Source: an uncultured Corynebacterium sp. (GTDB taxonomy: Bacteria; Actinomycetota; Actinomycetes; Mycobacteriales; Mycobacteriaceae). From it: a stretch of DNA of 35,954 nt. The stretch lies in contig CALUBS010000023.1 in assembly GCA_943914355.1 (NCBI GenBank), positions 1-35,954 on the forward strand, read 5' to 3'. The position numbers were made by a program, and so were the translations under genes. This document shows positions 7,543 through 15,506 of this stretch, in pieces (the stretch's first letter is position 1; the number at the start of each line of letters is the position of its first letter). The notes below the pieces were generated by a model, which saw only the letters and a list, made by a program, of their open reading frames with translations, did not search any database and was not told the origin of the DNA.

Positions 7543-8469
7543 ATGAAAACGACACGCACCCCGAGCTCAATTTCCTCACCAGCGATTGAGGTACGCGACG
7601 TAGAAAAAGTCTTCGCAGCAAATTCCTCGCATGCAGTGCGAGCACTAAATGACGTATCAGTCTCCATCGATACCGGAGAAATCGTAGCGTTATTAGGTGC
7701 CAACGGCGCTGGAAAGTCCACACTCATTGACCTCATCTTGGGCCTTACCGAACCATCTTCCGGCGCTATTACAGTCCAAGGCAAAAGCCCCCGGGAAGCG
7801 ATCAACAACGCACAGCTAGCAGCGGTGCTCCAGTCCGGAGGTCTGCTCCCCGATCTCACCGTAAGCGATACGTTAAAGATGATTTCCGCTACCTTTGCCC
7901 AGCCGCTAGACATTGGCGAGGTTGCACATCACACCAACTTAGAACCGATATTGTCTCGACGGGTAGGCAAATGCTCCGGTGGCGAGCAACAACGTCTTCG
8001 TTTCGCGCTGGCGCTCCTCGGTGACCCGCAGATCCTCATCCTTGACGAGCCGACTGCCGGTATGGATCCAGGCGCTCGCCGGGAATTTTGGGCGTCCATG
8101 CAGCACCAGGCTGAACTCGGGCGCACCATCATCTTCGCGACACACTATCTCGAAGAAGCAGACAATTTTGCCGAAAGGATAGTGCTTTTGCACAAAGGGG
8201 AAGTTGTGGCCGATGACAAGGTAATTGACATACGCAGCCGCGGCGAGGTTCGAAGAATTACGGCCCAGTTTGACGGCAGTATTCCTCCAGTCAGCTCGCT
8301 ACCGGACGTAACTGAAGTCACCCGCACTGGAGATCACATTCAAATGACTACCTCAGATTCGGATTCACTGGCCCGCCATCTTCTTAACCACACAGGCGCC
8401 TATGACCTCACGATTAGCGCTCATAGCCTAGAAAATACTTTCCTCGCGCTCACCGATGAGCACAGGTAA
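7543..8469 (+). CDS. ABC transporter ATP-binding protein (ABC-2 drug/lipid export type)
   Basis: Cytoplasmic ATPase of 308 residues. Seen: Walker A GANGAGKST, Q-loop LQSGGL, signature CSGGEQQR (a variant of LSGGQ), Walker B ILILDEPTAGMD and H-loop ATHYLEE. The C-terminal ~80 residues are the extension typical of CcmA/DrrA-type exporters. It pairs with the ABC-2 permease that follows, and with the histidine kinase and response regulator after that. This four-gene layout resembles Bacillus YvfRSTU and LnrJKLMN, which respond to membrane-active or polyene compounds. The ATG at 7543 is used; an in-frame GTG at 7534 is equally possible. No strong ribosome site is seen. Confidence 0.88.
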   Translation: MKTTRTPSSISSPAIEVRDVEKVFAANSSHAVRALNDVSVSIDTGEIVALLGANGAGKSTLIDLILGLTEPSSGAITVQGKSPREAINNAQLAAVLQSGGLLPDLTVSDTLKMISATFAQPLDIGEVAHHTNLEPILSRRVGKCSGGEQQRLRFALALLGDPQILILDEPTAGMDPGARREFWASMQHQAELGRTIIFATHYLEEADNFAERIVLLHKGEVVADDKVIDIRSRGEVRRITAQFDGSIPPVSSLPDVTEVTRTGDHIQMTTSDSDSLARHLLNHTGAYDLTISAHSLENTFLALTDEHR

Positions 8470-8512
8470 CCCATTTTTTCCTCCCGTCACCACCAAAAGA
8501 AAGACCTCAACC

Positions 8513-9307
8513 ATGCCTAAAAGTTCCACTGCACCCGCGTTTAGAAACACAATGCGCTTTGCTGGGTACAATTTCCTCCGGCTGCGCCGCAACCTCGCCC
8601 CGCTATTTTTCACCACCATTTTGCCGGTATTTTTCTATTTACTTTTCGGCACACTAATGGACGTTGGCAGCCTTCCCATTCATAACGGTAAATTTGCAGC
8701 TCTCCAAATGATCAGCATGGCCCTGTACGGCGGCGTCGCCGGTGCAGTGGGAACTGCCGCTTCTTCAGTCACTGATGCTCGGTCCGGTTGGAGACGTCAA
8801 CTAGCGCTTACTCCGCTGCGCCCTCACCAAATCCTCTGGGCGAATATCACATCCATAGCATTGCAAGCTCTACTACCCATTACGGCGGTGTTTCTCACCG
8901 GCGCATTAACTAAAGCTGACATGGAGCCCCACCAGTGGGCTTTGTCCTTTCTTGCTTGCGCTATTGTCTCTATTCCCTTTGGCTTATATGGGATGATATG
9001 GGCACTTGCTTTACCGACGGATAACTCCGTGGCCATTGCTTCTTCCTCTATTGTCCTCCTGCTGTTCGCCGCCAATGTCTTTATCCCTCTATCTTCCTCA
9101 CTTATGGCGTTTGGCCGCTTTACACCCCTTTTTGGCCCAGTCGTGTTGGCTCAATGGCCATTGGCAGAAGGGATGCAACTGCTCAATGATGCCGATGGCA
9201 CGGTTAACCATTCCCTGTGGAGCGCGGGACTAAACTTCGCCGTATGGACCGCAATTTTCGTCGGAGCCTGCGCAGCGCTGCTCCACCGCGACAAATCACG
9301 AATGTAA
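8513..9307 (+). CDS. ABC-2 type transporter permease
   Basis: Membrane component of 264 residues with about six hydrophobic segments, ABC2_membrane type. The N-terminus is cytoplasmic (FRNTMRFAGYNFLRLRRN) and leads into the first segment LFFTTILPVFFYLLFG. The central loop SSVTDARSGWRRQLALTPLR is the coupling region usual for this family. The ATG at 8513 follows AAAGAAAG and is preferred to the ATG at 8456, which would overlap the ATPase gene and has no ribosome site. The stop overlaps the next ATG (TAATG at 9305-9309), so permease and kinase are translationally coupled. Confidence 0.85.
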   Translation: MPKSSTAPAFRNTMRFAGYNFLRLRRNLAPLFFTTILPVFFYLLFGTLMDVGSLPIHNGKFAALQMISMALYGGVAGAVGTAASSVTDARSGWRRQLALTPLRPHQILWANITSIALQALLPITAVFLTGALTKADMEPHQWALSFLACAIVSIPFGLYGMIWALALPTDNSVAIASSSIVLLLFAANVFIPLSSSLMAFGRFTPLFGPVVLAQWPLAEGMQLLNDADGTVNHSLWSAGLNFAVWTAIFVGACAALLHRDKSRM

Positions 9308-10443
9308 TGAATTCATTCCACTCGCCCTTTAAGGGATTCGCTACAAATAATGCGGTGTTTGCCAGCGTTTGGCTTATATTTCTGCTCTTCGGCTTAATTC
9401 TCAATTTTGCTCAGCCTGGTGTGGACGCTACGCAGCGCCTAGGATCCACTGCCTGTGTTATCGCTTTCAGCGCCGTATATTTCTTCAGCTTCGGTTCGGT
9501 GAATTACTACCCGCGGGGCTGGAACTTACGTTATCGCTTGGCCGCTCGGTGGTCTGTCTTAGCGCTCATAGCACTTATCTCCATTCCCTTCTTCGGAGTT
9601 TATGCTACGACATTTGTGCCCTATCTAGCTGCTTTCCTCGGGTTTCAATTACCACTGCGCCGGGCATTATTATGGGTACTTCTTACCGGACTCGTAGTCA
9701 CAGGTGCCTTATGGAGCGTCGATTCGCAAGACCTCTTGGGGACATTCTTTGTGATATTCGGCTGGCCAATCTTGCTGGTGATGCTAGGCACAATGTCTCA
9801 AAGGGAAGACTCGCGCACGGATTTGGAGCATCAACTCGATCTCGCTCGCCAACGCGAAGACATTGCCACCGACGTTCACGATTTGCTCGGTCACTCGCTT
9901 ACCGTCATCAATTTAAAATCTGAGTTGGCACAGCGGCTAGTAGACGTAGATCCAACTCGAGCTCGAAACGAGCTTCAAGAAATAAGTGACCTTTCCCGTA
10001 AGAGTTTGGCAGAAGTCCGCTCCACAGTTACCCGGATGCGCACGCCGACCTTGGCGGGAGAAGTTCAGGCAGCACGGCGAGCGTTCGATACCACAGGGAT
10101 TCAGGCGCATCTTCCTGCCAACGTCCGAGCCGTTGGACTTTATGACGCAGCCTTTTCCTGGGCACTTCGCGAGCTCACCACTAACGTTATTCGCCACTCA
10201 GGCGCAGAGCACTGCTGGGTAAGCGTAACCCAAAATAAGCTCCAAGTCGTAGACGATGGTTGCGGCTTCGATCCGAAAAAGCAGTACCAAAGTGGCGGGC
10301 TACACGGGCTGCACAAGCGAATGGAGGACAGCGGCGGAAAGTTGATTACTATGAGGAAGGACGACCGCACCGTAGCGCTGATTACTATGAACGGTGATAC
10401 CGAATTACTACCCTTGGACAGTGAAATTGGTTCCGATGGCTGA
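9307..10443 (+). CDS. NarL/DesK-type sensor histidine kinase
   Basis: Sensor kinase of 378 residues. About five transmembrane segments lie in residues 18-165, with almost no extracellular domain, so it is probably an intramembrane sensor. A HisKA_3 dimerisation domain follows with phospho-acceptor His191 in DVHDLLGHSLTVI. The HATPase domain shows Asn293 in RELTTNVIRHS, DDGCGFD at 316-322 and GGLHGLHKRM. It starts inside the permease stop codon and overlaps the response regulator gene by eight bases. A longer upstream start in the permease gene is rejected. It probably senses the substrate or the membrane stress handled by the ABC exporter upstream. Confidence 0.9.
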   Translation: MNSFHSPFKGFATNNAVFASVWLIFLLFGLILNFAQPGVDATQRLGSTACVIAFSAVYFFSFGSVNYYPRGWNLRYRLAARWSVLALIALISIPFFGVYATTFVPYLAAFLGFQLPLRRALLWVLLTGLVVTGALWSVDSQDLLGTFFVIFGWPILLVMLGTMSQREDSRTDLEHQLDLARQREDIATDVHDLLGHSLTVINLKSELAQRLVDVDPTRARNELQEISDLSRKSLAEVRSTVTRMRTPTLAGEVQAARRAFDTTGIQAHLPANVRAVGLYDAAFSWALRELTTNVIRHSGAEHCWVSVTQNKLQVVDDGCGFDPKKQYQSGGLHGLHKRMEDSGGKLITMRKDDRTVALITMNGDTELLPLDSEIGSDG

Positions 10444-11053
10444 TACATCTCCACCCATCCGTATCCTTATCGCAGAGGATCAATCATTGGTTCGCGGTGC
10501 CCTTGTCGCTCTCCTAGCTACCGAACCAGATATCGAGGTAGTTGCTCAATGCGCAACGGGCAACGAGGTTGCGGGGCTCGTTGCCAAGCACAATGTGGAG
10601 GTAGCTCTACTCGATATTGAAATGCCTGGAAAAAGTGGTCTAGACGTAGCTGAAGAGCTCTCCGGCAGTCCATGCAAATGCCTCATCGTTACTACTTTCG
10701 GCCGCGGCGGCTATGTAAAACGTGCTATAGATGCCAACATCGCTGGGTTCATAGTCAAAGACACTCCCCCAGAACAACTGGCGGAGGCAATTCGCCGGGT
10801 GAAGGCTGGGCTCCGGGTTATCGATCCTGCCCTGGCACGAGAGAGTCTTTTTACCCCGGACAACCCGCTCACACCCCGGGAACGAGAAATCGTGCGGCTT
10901 TTATTATCTGGGGTGACTTCCTCAGAACTGGCGCGCAAAGTGCATCTTAGTCCAGGCAGTGTGCGCAACGTCGTGTCAAGTATCATGACAAAAACCGCTG
11001 CGAACAACCGCTACGAGGCTGCGACGAAAGCCCAAACTCAGGGCTGGATTTAA
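10436..11053 (+). CDS. NarL/LuxR-family response regulator
   Basis: Two-domain regulator of 205 residues. The receiver domain covers 8-122, with acidic pocket AEDQ at 13-16, phospho-acceptor Asp60 (LLDIEMPG) and Lys108. The LuxR-type HTH covers 143-203 (LTPREREIVRLLLSG then SSELARKVHLSPGSVRNVVSSI). The ATG at 10436 overlaps the end of the kinase gene. It is expected to be phosphorylated by that kinase and to regulate the operon, and perhaps the divergent promoter region. It is followed by a strong terminator, closing the operon. Confidence 0.92.
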   Translation: MADTSPPIRILIAEDQSLVRGALVALLATEPDIEVVAQCATGNEVAGLVAKHNVEVALLDIEMPGKSGLDVAEELSGSPCKCLIVTTFGRGGYVKRAIDANIAGFIVKDTPPEQLAEAIRRVKAGLRVIDPALARESLFTPDNPLTPREREIVRLLLSGVTSSELARKVHLSPGSVRNVVSSIMTKTAANNRYEAATKAQTQGWI

Positions 11054-11115
11054 AGAACAAATTTTTCTCCAGCCCAATTGAACCGCGTTTCCAGAAAAAT
11101 CGGCCATAGACATAA

Positions 11116-11160
11116 GCTTAAGCCCCGCTCCTGTCTGGAACGGGGCTTAAGCGTTATTTA
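11116..11160. terminator. Strong terminator closing the ABC/two-component operon
   Basis: A perfect 12-base stem, GCTTAAGCCCCG (11116-11127) with CGGGGCTTAAGC (11141-11152), a 13-base loop, then GTTATTTA. It lies between convergent genes and can serve both strands. Confidence 0.8.
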
Positions 11161-11180
11161 ATTAGAAATTAGGGCGAGAA

Positions 11181-11378
11181 CTACTTGTTCTCGTCGTCAC
11201 CGTCGTTATTGGTGCCGAGCTTGTCATCAATGACGTCGCGGGCCTTGTCTACCTGGTCTGCCTTGTCTTCGCCCAGCTTGTCCTTGGCAAAGTCCTCGGC
11301 CTTGTCCAAACCTTCGTTGGTAACTTCCTGGCCCTTTTCGGAGTTCAGTGCTTCCTTTGCCTTGTCAAAGATACCCAT
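11181..11378 (-). CDS. MT0933/Rv0909-type antitoxin-like small protein
   Basis: Hydrophilic protein of 65 residues starting MGIFDKAKEALNSEKG, rich in Asp, Lys and Glu, with repeated DKAxD and AKDKLGEDKADQV segments. This pattern is that of the MT0933-like antitoxin family (Rv0909 of M. tuberculosis is paired with toxin Rv0910). No toxin gene is adjacent: the neighbours are a terminator and a divergent DNA methyltransferase. Many such proteins are annotated as antitoxins by family only, and a stress-related CsbD-like role is equally possible. The ATG has AAAGG seven bases upstream. Confidence 0.7.
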   Translation of the reverse strand: MGIFDKAKEALNSEKGQEVTNEGLDKAEDFAKDKLGEDKADQVDKARDVIDDKLGTNNDGDDENK

Positions 11379-11539
11379 TGCTAATCCTTTCGTTGTTTAC
11401 TTCATCTAACCATTGCCGTGCGCGGCAACACTGCCCACGATAACGACGCTGCCGAGACTTCGCCACCAAAGGTTGTCAGAAGTTCTAAAGTGATAGCGTT
11501 AATGAGACCAATGACCAGCTCGCACGGAAAAGGCAACAA

Positions 11540-12790
11540 ATGACGCACACCAGCCCTGGTGCAGACTGCAACGCCCCGGAATTCTATGGGTTGGTATGGC
11601 CTGGCAAGCAAGCCGCGCGCGCTGCGGCGGAGACTCCCCTAGCCGCCGAGTTTGAGCTCGATACTGCGTTAAGCAGCTCTACCACCTCACCCAATAGCAT
11701 CCACTTGGCCGATAACCTGCCGGTTCTACAGCACTGGGTTTCCACGGGCGAAACCTTCGATGTCATCTACATCGACCCGCCGTATAACACCGGCCGGGAC
11801 TTTGTCTATCGCGATAATTACCGCGCGCGGCGAGAGGTAAATTCCGGCAGCTATGCCCAATGGCACGCCGAGTGGCTGTCCATGATGTTGCCGCGGCTCA
11901 TCCTGGCGCGCCGAATTCTGGCGGAGAACGGCTTTATATTCGTCTCCATCGGAGAGGACGAGGCTGCTAATACCCGCAAGGTTTTAGACGAGGTTTTTGG
12001 CGAGGGCTGCTATGCCGGGCAACTCATTTGGAAAAAGGCTGGCACCGGGAAAAACGATTCCAAGTATGCGGTGGTAGAACACGAATACATCCTCTGCTAT
12101 GCCAAGAACCCGGATAACCCCGGATTCAATGTAGATGCTGAGGGCTATACGAGCACCAAATATAACCACGAGGATGAACGTGGCAAATACTCCTTGGTGC
12201 GCTTAGATTCTAAGACTCTGGGGTATCTGCCATCGCTTGATTTTCCCATTGCCTCACCCGATGGCACGCAACACTGGCCGGACCAACCGGCTGGCCACAG
12301 CCAGGTAGCGCGCTGGCGCTGGGGCAAGGATATGGTGGAAAAACGCTACGATGAGCTGGTCTTTCGGCGCGGTTTTGTCTACACCAAGAACTATCAAAAA
12401 GCAGGGGCGCGGCCGCGATCCATCCTCGATGGGCAGAGGTTTGGCGTAACCCGCACGGGCCGCCGCAACGCAGAAGAGGTCATGGGCGTAGAGGGAATCT
12501 TTGATTTCCCCAAGCCGGTGCGCCTTATCAAGCACCTCATCGCCATCGGCGGCGGGGACGATGCCCGGGTGCTCGATTTTTTCGGGGGATCAGGCACCAC
12601 GGCGCAGGCGGTCATCGAACTCAACCGGGAAGACAACGGCGCGCGCAGTGTTCACCTAGTGCAAATTCCAGAGCCCACTGCCCCGAACAGCGCGGCGCAC
12701 CGGGCAGGTTTTCTGAGCGTCGCGGATATTTGCGTAGAGCGCGTGCGATGCGTACCTGGGTCCTCTTTCCGGGCCTACCGCGCGATCTAG
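11540..12790 (+). CDS. Orphan beta-class DNA adenine-N6 methyltransferase
   Basis: Type III Mod-like methyltransferase of 416 residues. The catalytic motif DPPYNTG (79-85) comes before the SAM-binding motif DFFGGSGTT (346-354), the order that defines the beta class. KPVRLIKHLI (325-334) precedes motif I, and VQIPEP (374-379) is typical of Mod proteins. At 416 residues it is shorter than most full type III Mod subunits, and the target-recognition region is about 100-320. No Res subunit or other nuclease is adjacent, so it is a solitary methyltransferase or a remnant of a restriction system. The ATG has AAAAGG six bases upstream. Its stop overlaps the stop of the convergent esterase gene. Confidence 0.88.
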   Translation: MTHTSPGADCNAPEFYGLVWPGKQAARAAAETPLAAEFELDTALSSSTTSPNSIHLADNLPVLQHWVSTGETFDVIYIDPPYNTGRDFVYRDNYRARREVNSGSYAQWHAEWLSMMLPRLILARRILAENGFIFVSIGEDEAANTRKVLDEVFGEGCYAGQLIWKKAGTGKNDSKYAVVEHEYILCYAKNPDNPGFNVDAEGYTSTKYNHEDERGKYSLVRLDSKTLGYLPSLDFPIASPDGTQHWPDQPAGHSQVARWRWGKDMVEKRYDELVFRRGFVYTKNYQKAGARPRSILDGQRFGVTRTGRRNAEEVMGVEGIFDFPKPVRLIKHLIAIGGGDDARVLDFFGGSGTTAQAVIELNREDNGARSVHLVQIPEPTAPNSAAHRAGFLSVADICVERVRCVPGSSFRAYRAI

Positions 12791-13767
12791 GTTTTGCGGG
12801 TACCGTCGGGCCTGCCGGGAATGCCGAAGAAGTCTAAGACGCGGTCAGTGGCGAAGAACTTTCCTACTTCATTATTTTTGTCTCCAAGACCACCCGGCCA
12901 CACGTGGGAGCCGCCGCCGATGCGGATATGCTCTAGCGGTGCGGCACAACCCCGCCAATGCAAATCGAGGGCATTATTGACCAAGCGGTTGGTGTCTACC
13001 TTCTCTGAGCATTTATTGCGCTTGCGGTCCTGTTCTAGAACGGATTCGACGGAGAAATACTTGGTCTTGTGTCGGGTTCCGCCGTAATAGCCCACGACGG
13101 GGTCATCGGTGCCGTGCATATCCAGGCGCCCTACCGGTTCATGGGCGCAGTCTTTCAGGATATCTTCGTAATACGCAGCGGAAATGGTGGCAACCGAGTG
13201 GAAGATGCCGGGCATCTGGCAGGCCAGGTAGGCAGCAAAACCGCCGCCGTTGGACATGCCGGTGGCAAAAAGCCGCGAATCATCGACGTTGTAGGTCGCG
13301 CGGAGGGAATCGAGGATATCGAGCACGAATTTCTTGTCCTCGCTCCCGCTGGTTTCCGCGTACGGGGCGGGACTCCAGGCCTTTTTCTTGCCCGTGGGAA
13401 ATACGGTGATGGCTTGTGCCGCATCGAGGCGGGAATAGCCGCGCAGGTTTTCCGCCGACTGCCCCCACCCGTGAAAAGCCATGACCACTGGCCACTGTTT
13501 TTGGGACGTATACTTTTCTGGCACGCTGAGGATAAATGAGCGCCCGGACGGAAGGTTAATCGTCGTATGCGATCCTGGTTCCGGCCCACTGAGCGGCGCA
13601 GAGGTAGGAATCCCGAGCTGCGAGGCAGCCGAACCGTGCGCTTGCGTGCTTTCGCTGCGTGCCGCCGAGCCCGATTCTTCCTCGTTATTTGCGCATGACA
13701 CGCCCAGCGCCGCCACGCAGCACAAGACTGCGGTGCTCAACGCAGCGCGCACCGGCCTCCGTCTCAT
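12787..13767 (-). CDS. LpqC-like esterase lipoprotein (PHB depolymerase/feruloyl esterase family)
   Basis: Exported hydrolase of 326 residues. The N-terminus MRRRPVRAALSTAVLCCVAA is a signal peptide ending in GVSC (Cys25), so it is probably a lipoprotein, although the lipobox is not ideal. A Ser/Thr/Gly-rich linker follows to about residue 60. The esterase domain has AFHGWG (oxyanion region), the nucleophile motif GMSNG, HGTDDPVV and GGSHVWPG, giving Ser, Asp and His in the expected order. It resembles M. tuberculosis LpqC. The substrate is unknown. The ATG at 13767, with GAAGGGACG upstream, overlaps the stop of the preceding ABC gene (ATGA), so it belongs to that operon. Confidence 0.85.
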   Translation of the reverse strand: MRRRPVRAALSTAVLCCVAALGVSCANNEEESGSAARSESTQAHGSAASQLGIPTSAPLSGPEPGSHTTINLPSGRSFILSVPEKYTSQKQWPVVMAFHGWGQSAENLRGYSRLDAAQAITVFPTGKKKAWSPAPYAETSGSEDKKFVLDILDSLRATYNVDDSRLFATGMSNGGGFAAYLACQMPGIFHSVATISAAYYEDILKDCAHEPVGRLDMHGTDDPVVGYYGGTRHKTKYFSVESVLEQDRKRNKCSEKVDTNRLVNNALDLHWRGCAAPLEHIRIGGGSHVWPGGLGDKNNEVGKFFATDRVLDFFGIPGRPDGTRKT

Positions 13768-15506
13768 GATGTTCGTCCCTTCTGCCAAGCGGCCCATAAT
13801 TGTTTATAACGGCCCCCATAATTTAGCAGTTCTAAATGGCTACCCTGTTCTACCACCCGGCCATTGTCCATGACCACGATGGCATCGGCGCGCGAAGCCT
13901 GATCCAGGCGGTGCGCAACCACTAAGGCGGTCCGACCCTCCATCACAGTCTCTGCGGCGTCCTCTAAGGATTCAGCGCCCACCGAGCCTGCTTCCGCCGT
14001 GGCTTCGTCCAAGATAATAATGCGGGGATCCAGCAGCACGATTCGGGCAAGAGCCAATTGCTGCGCCGCCACCGGGTCCAACGGCATGCCTTGCGCGCCC
14101 ACGATGGTATCGAGGCCCGCTTCCAGATCGAAAAACCAGTCAGCCTGCACTTGGCGTAGGGTCTGCACCATTTCCTCATCGGTGGCCTGTGGCGCTGCGA
14201 GTGCAAGATCCTCGCGCAAACTCCCAGAAAAGACGTGCACCTCCTGGGAGACGAGGGCGAGGCGCTGGATACGCTCGGCATCGGAAAGCAGGGCAACCTC
14301 GACGCCATCGACAAGCACGGTGCCCTGATCCGGAACGCGCAAGCCCGCGAGCAACGCAGCCACGGTGGATTTCCCGGCGCCAGACGCCCCGACGAGGGCC
14401 ACCGTTTCGCCGGGCTTAATCGCAAGGTTGAGTCCCTCGACGGCCCAAGAGTTATCGCTATAGCGGAAGGAAATATCCCGCATATCAACGCTGCCATCGC
14501 CCCTCGGTGCACCGCTATCCGGTACCGGCGCGGGCGGATCGATGACCACGCCCACGATACGCGCCAATGAGGCATACCCGGATTGCACCGTATCTAGCAC
14601 GCGCATCAGCCCCATCAGTGGCCCGCGCAGGCGTATGAGCAATAACATCGCCGCGGTGACCGCTCCAACAGTAAGCGCATTGGCCTGCACCACCCAAAAG
14701 CTCACCGCCAAACCGCTGGCCAATAAGACCAGTTCAATGCCGGTGAGGTGAGCCTGGAGCACCATCATCGTCCGGCGCGCGTTATACCCTTCTTCCACCA
14801 CACGCGTTGAAGCCGCGCCGATCCGGTCGTGCATCGTATTTTCCATGCGGAACGCGCGCACCGTGTCCCTGCCGTGGATCGCCTCCAAAAGCCGGCGGGC
14901 GCGGTCCGCCATGGCGGCGCGCTCAGCGGCATACCGGTCAGGGGCGCGCCGCAGGTAATACCGGCCGGCGAAGAAATACAACGGGGTCACGGCAACAATG
15001 ACCACGAGGTATTGCCAATCCACCGTAAGTAGAGCTACTGCCGTTGAGGCAATGGCAAAAATGGACTTTGCCAGCACGGGGACCGTCTCTGTAACCGCGG
15101 CGGAAAGCTCCGCCACGTCATCGGTAGAACGCGATACCAAGTCCCCTGTTCCGGCATCCTCGACGCGGTGTGTGGGAAGGCCGAGTGCCGTAGAGACCAT
15201 ATCCTCGCGCAGGGACGCGATGACGCGCTCGGTCAGCTGGGACAGAACATAGAATCCCGCCGCCGATAAAGCGGCAGACGCGCCTGCTACCCCGATGAGC
15301 AGGACTCCGAGGAGAGCGATGCTAGCGCCCGTCGTCACGGCATCGACAATCTTGCCGAGCAGGATCGGGATGGTGACATTGGCCGCTGCCCCTGCTAGCA
15401 AAAACACCACGGCAATAACGGCGCGCCGGCGCGCGTGCGGGATGGCCGAGAGCTGCTGCGCCACGACCTTTCTCACCTGTGGCCAAGTGGCGGTGGGAAA
15501 ACGCAT
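13764..15506 (-). CDS. ABC exporter half-transporter with intact Walker A/B but degenerate signature
   Basis: Membrane-NBD fusion of 580 residues. The transmembrane domain is about 25-310, with coupling segment GDLVSRSTDDV. The NBD is about 338-575: Walker A GASGAGKST (373-381), Q-loop Gln421, Walker B IIILDE (496-501) with the catalytic Glu, and His532 in VVAHR. The LSGGQ signature is replaced by LDPVA (476-480). It starts in the stop codon of the other half-transporter (TAATG), which has the reverse pattern of losses; the two almost certainly form a heterodimer with one working ATP site. The ATG at 15506 is used rather than a start nine residues earlier inside the upstream gene. The substrate is unknown; drug, lipid, peptide or siderophore export are all possible. 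Confidence 0.9.
   Translation of the reverse strand: MRFPTATWPQVRKVVAQQLSAIPHARRRAVIAVVFLLAGAAANVTIPILLGKIVDAVTTGASIALLGVLLIGVAGASAALSAAGFYVLSQLTERVIASLREDMVSTALGLPTHRVEDAGTGDLVSRSTDDVAELSAAVTETVPVLAKSIFAIASTAVALLTVDWQYLVVIVAVTPLYFFAGRYYLRRAPDRYAAERAAMADRARRLLEAIHGRDTVRAFRMENTMHDRIGAASTRVVEEGYNARRTMMVLQAHLTGIELVLLASGLAVSFWVVQANALTVGAVTAAMLLLIRLRGPLMGLMRVLDTVQSGYASLARIVGVVIDPPAPVPDSGAPRGDGSVDMRDISFRYSDNSWAVEGLNLAIKPGETVALVGASGAGKSTVAALLAGLRVPDQGTVLVDGVEVALLSDAERIQRLALVSQEVHVFSGSLREDLALAAPQATDEEMVQTLRQVQADWFFDLEAGLDTIVGAQGMPLDPVAAQQLALARIVLLDPRIIILDEATAEAGSVGAESLEDAAETVMEGRTALVVAHRLDQASRADAIVVMDNGRVVEQGSHLELLNYGGRYKQLWAAWQKGRTS

Noticed and set aside
11181..12790. Antitoxin-like gene plus methyltransferase read as a toxin-antitoxin or restriction-modification pair
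   Set aside because: They are divergent, have separate ribosome sites, and no toxin or nuclease is present; nothing in the sequence links them functionally.
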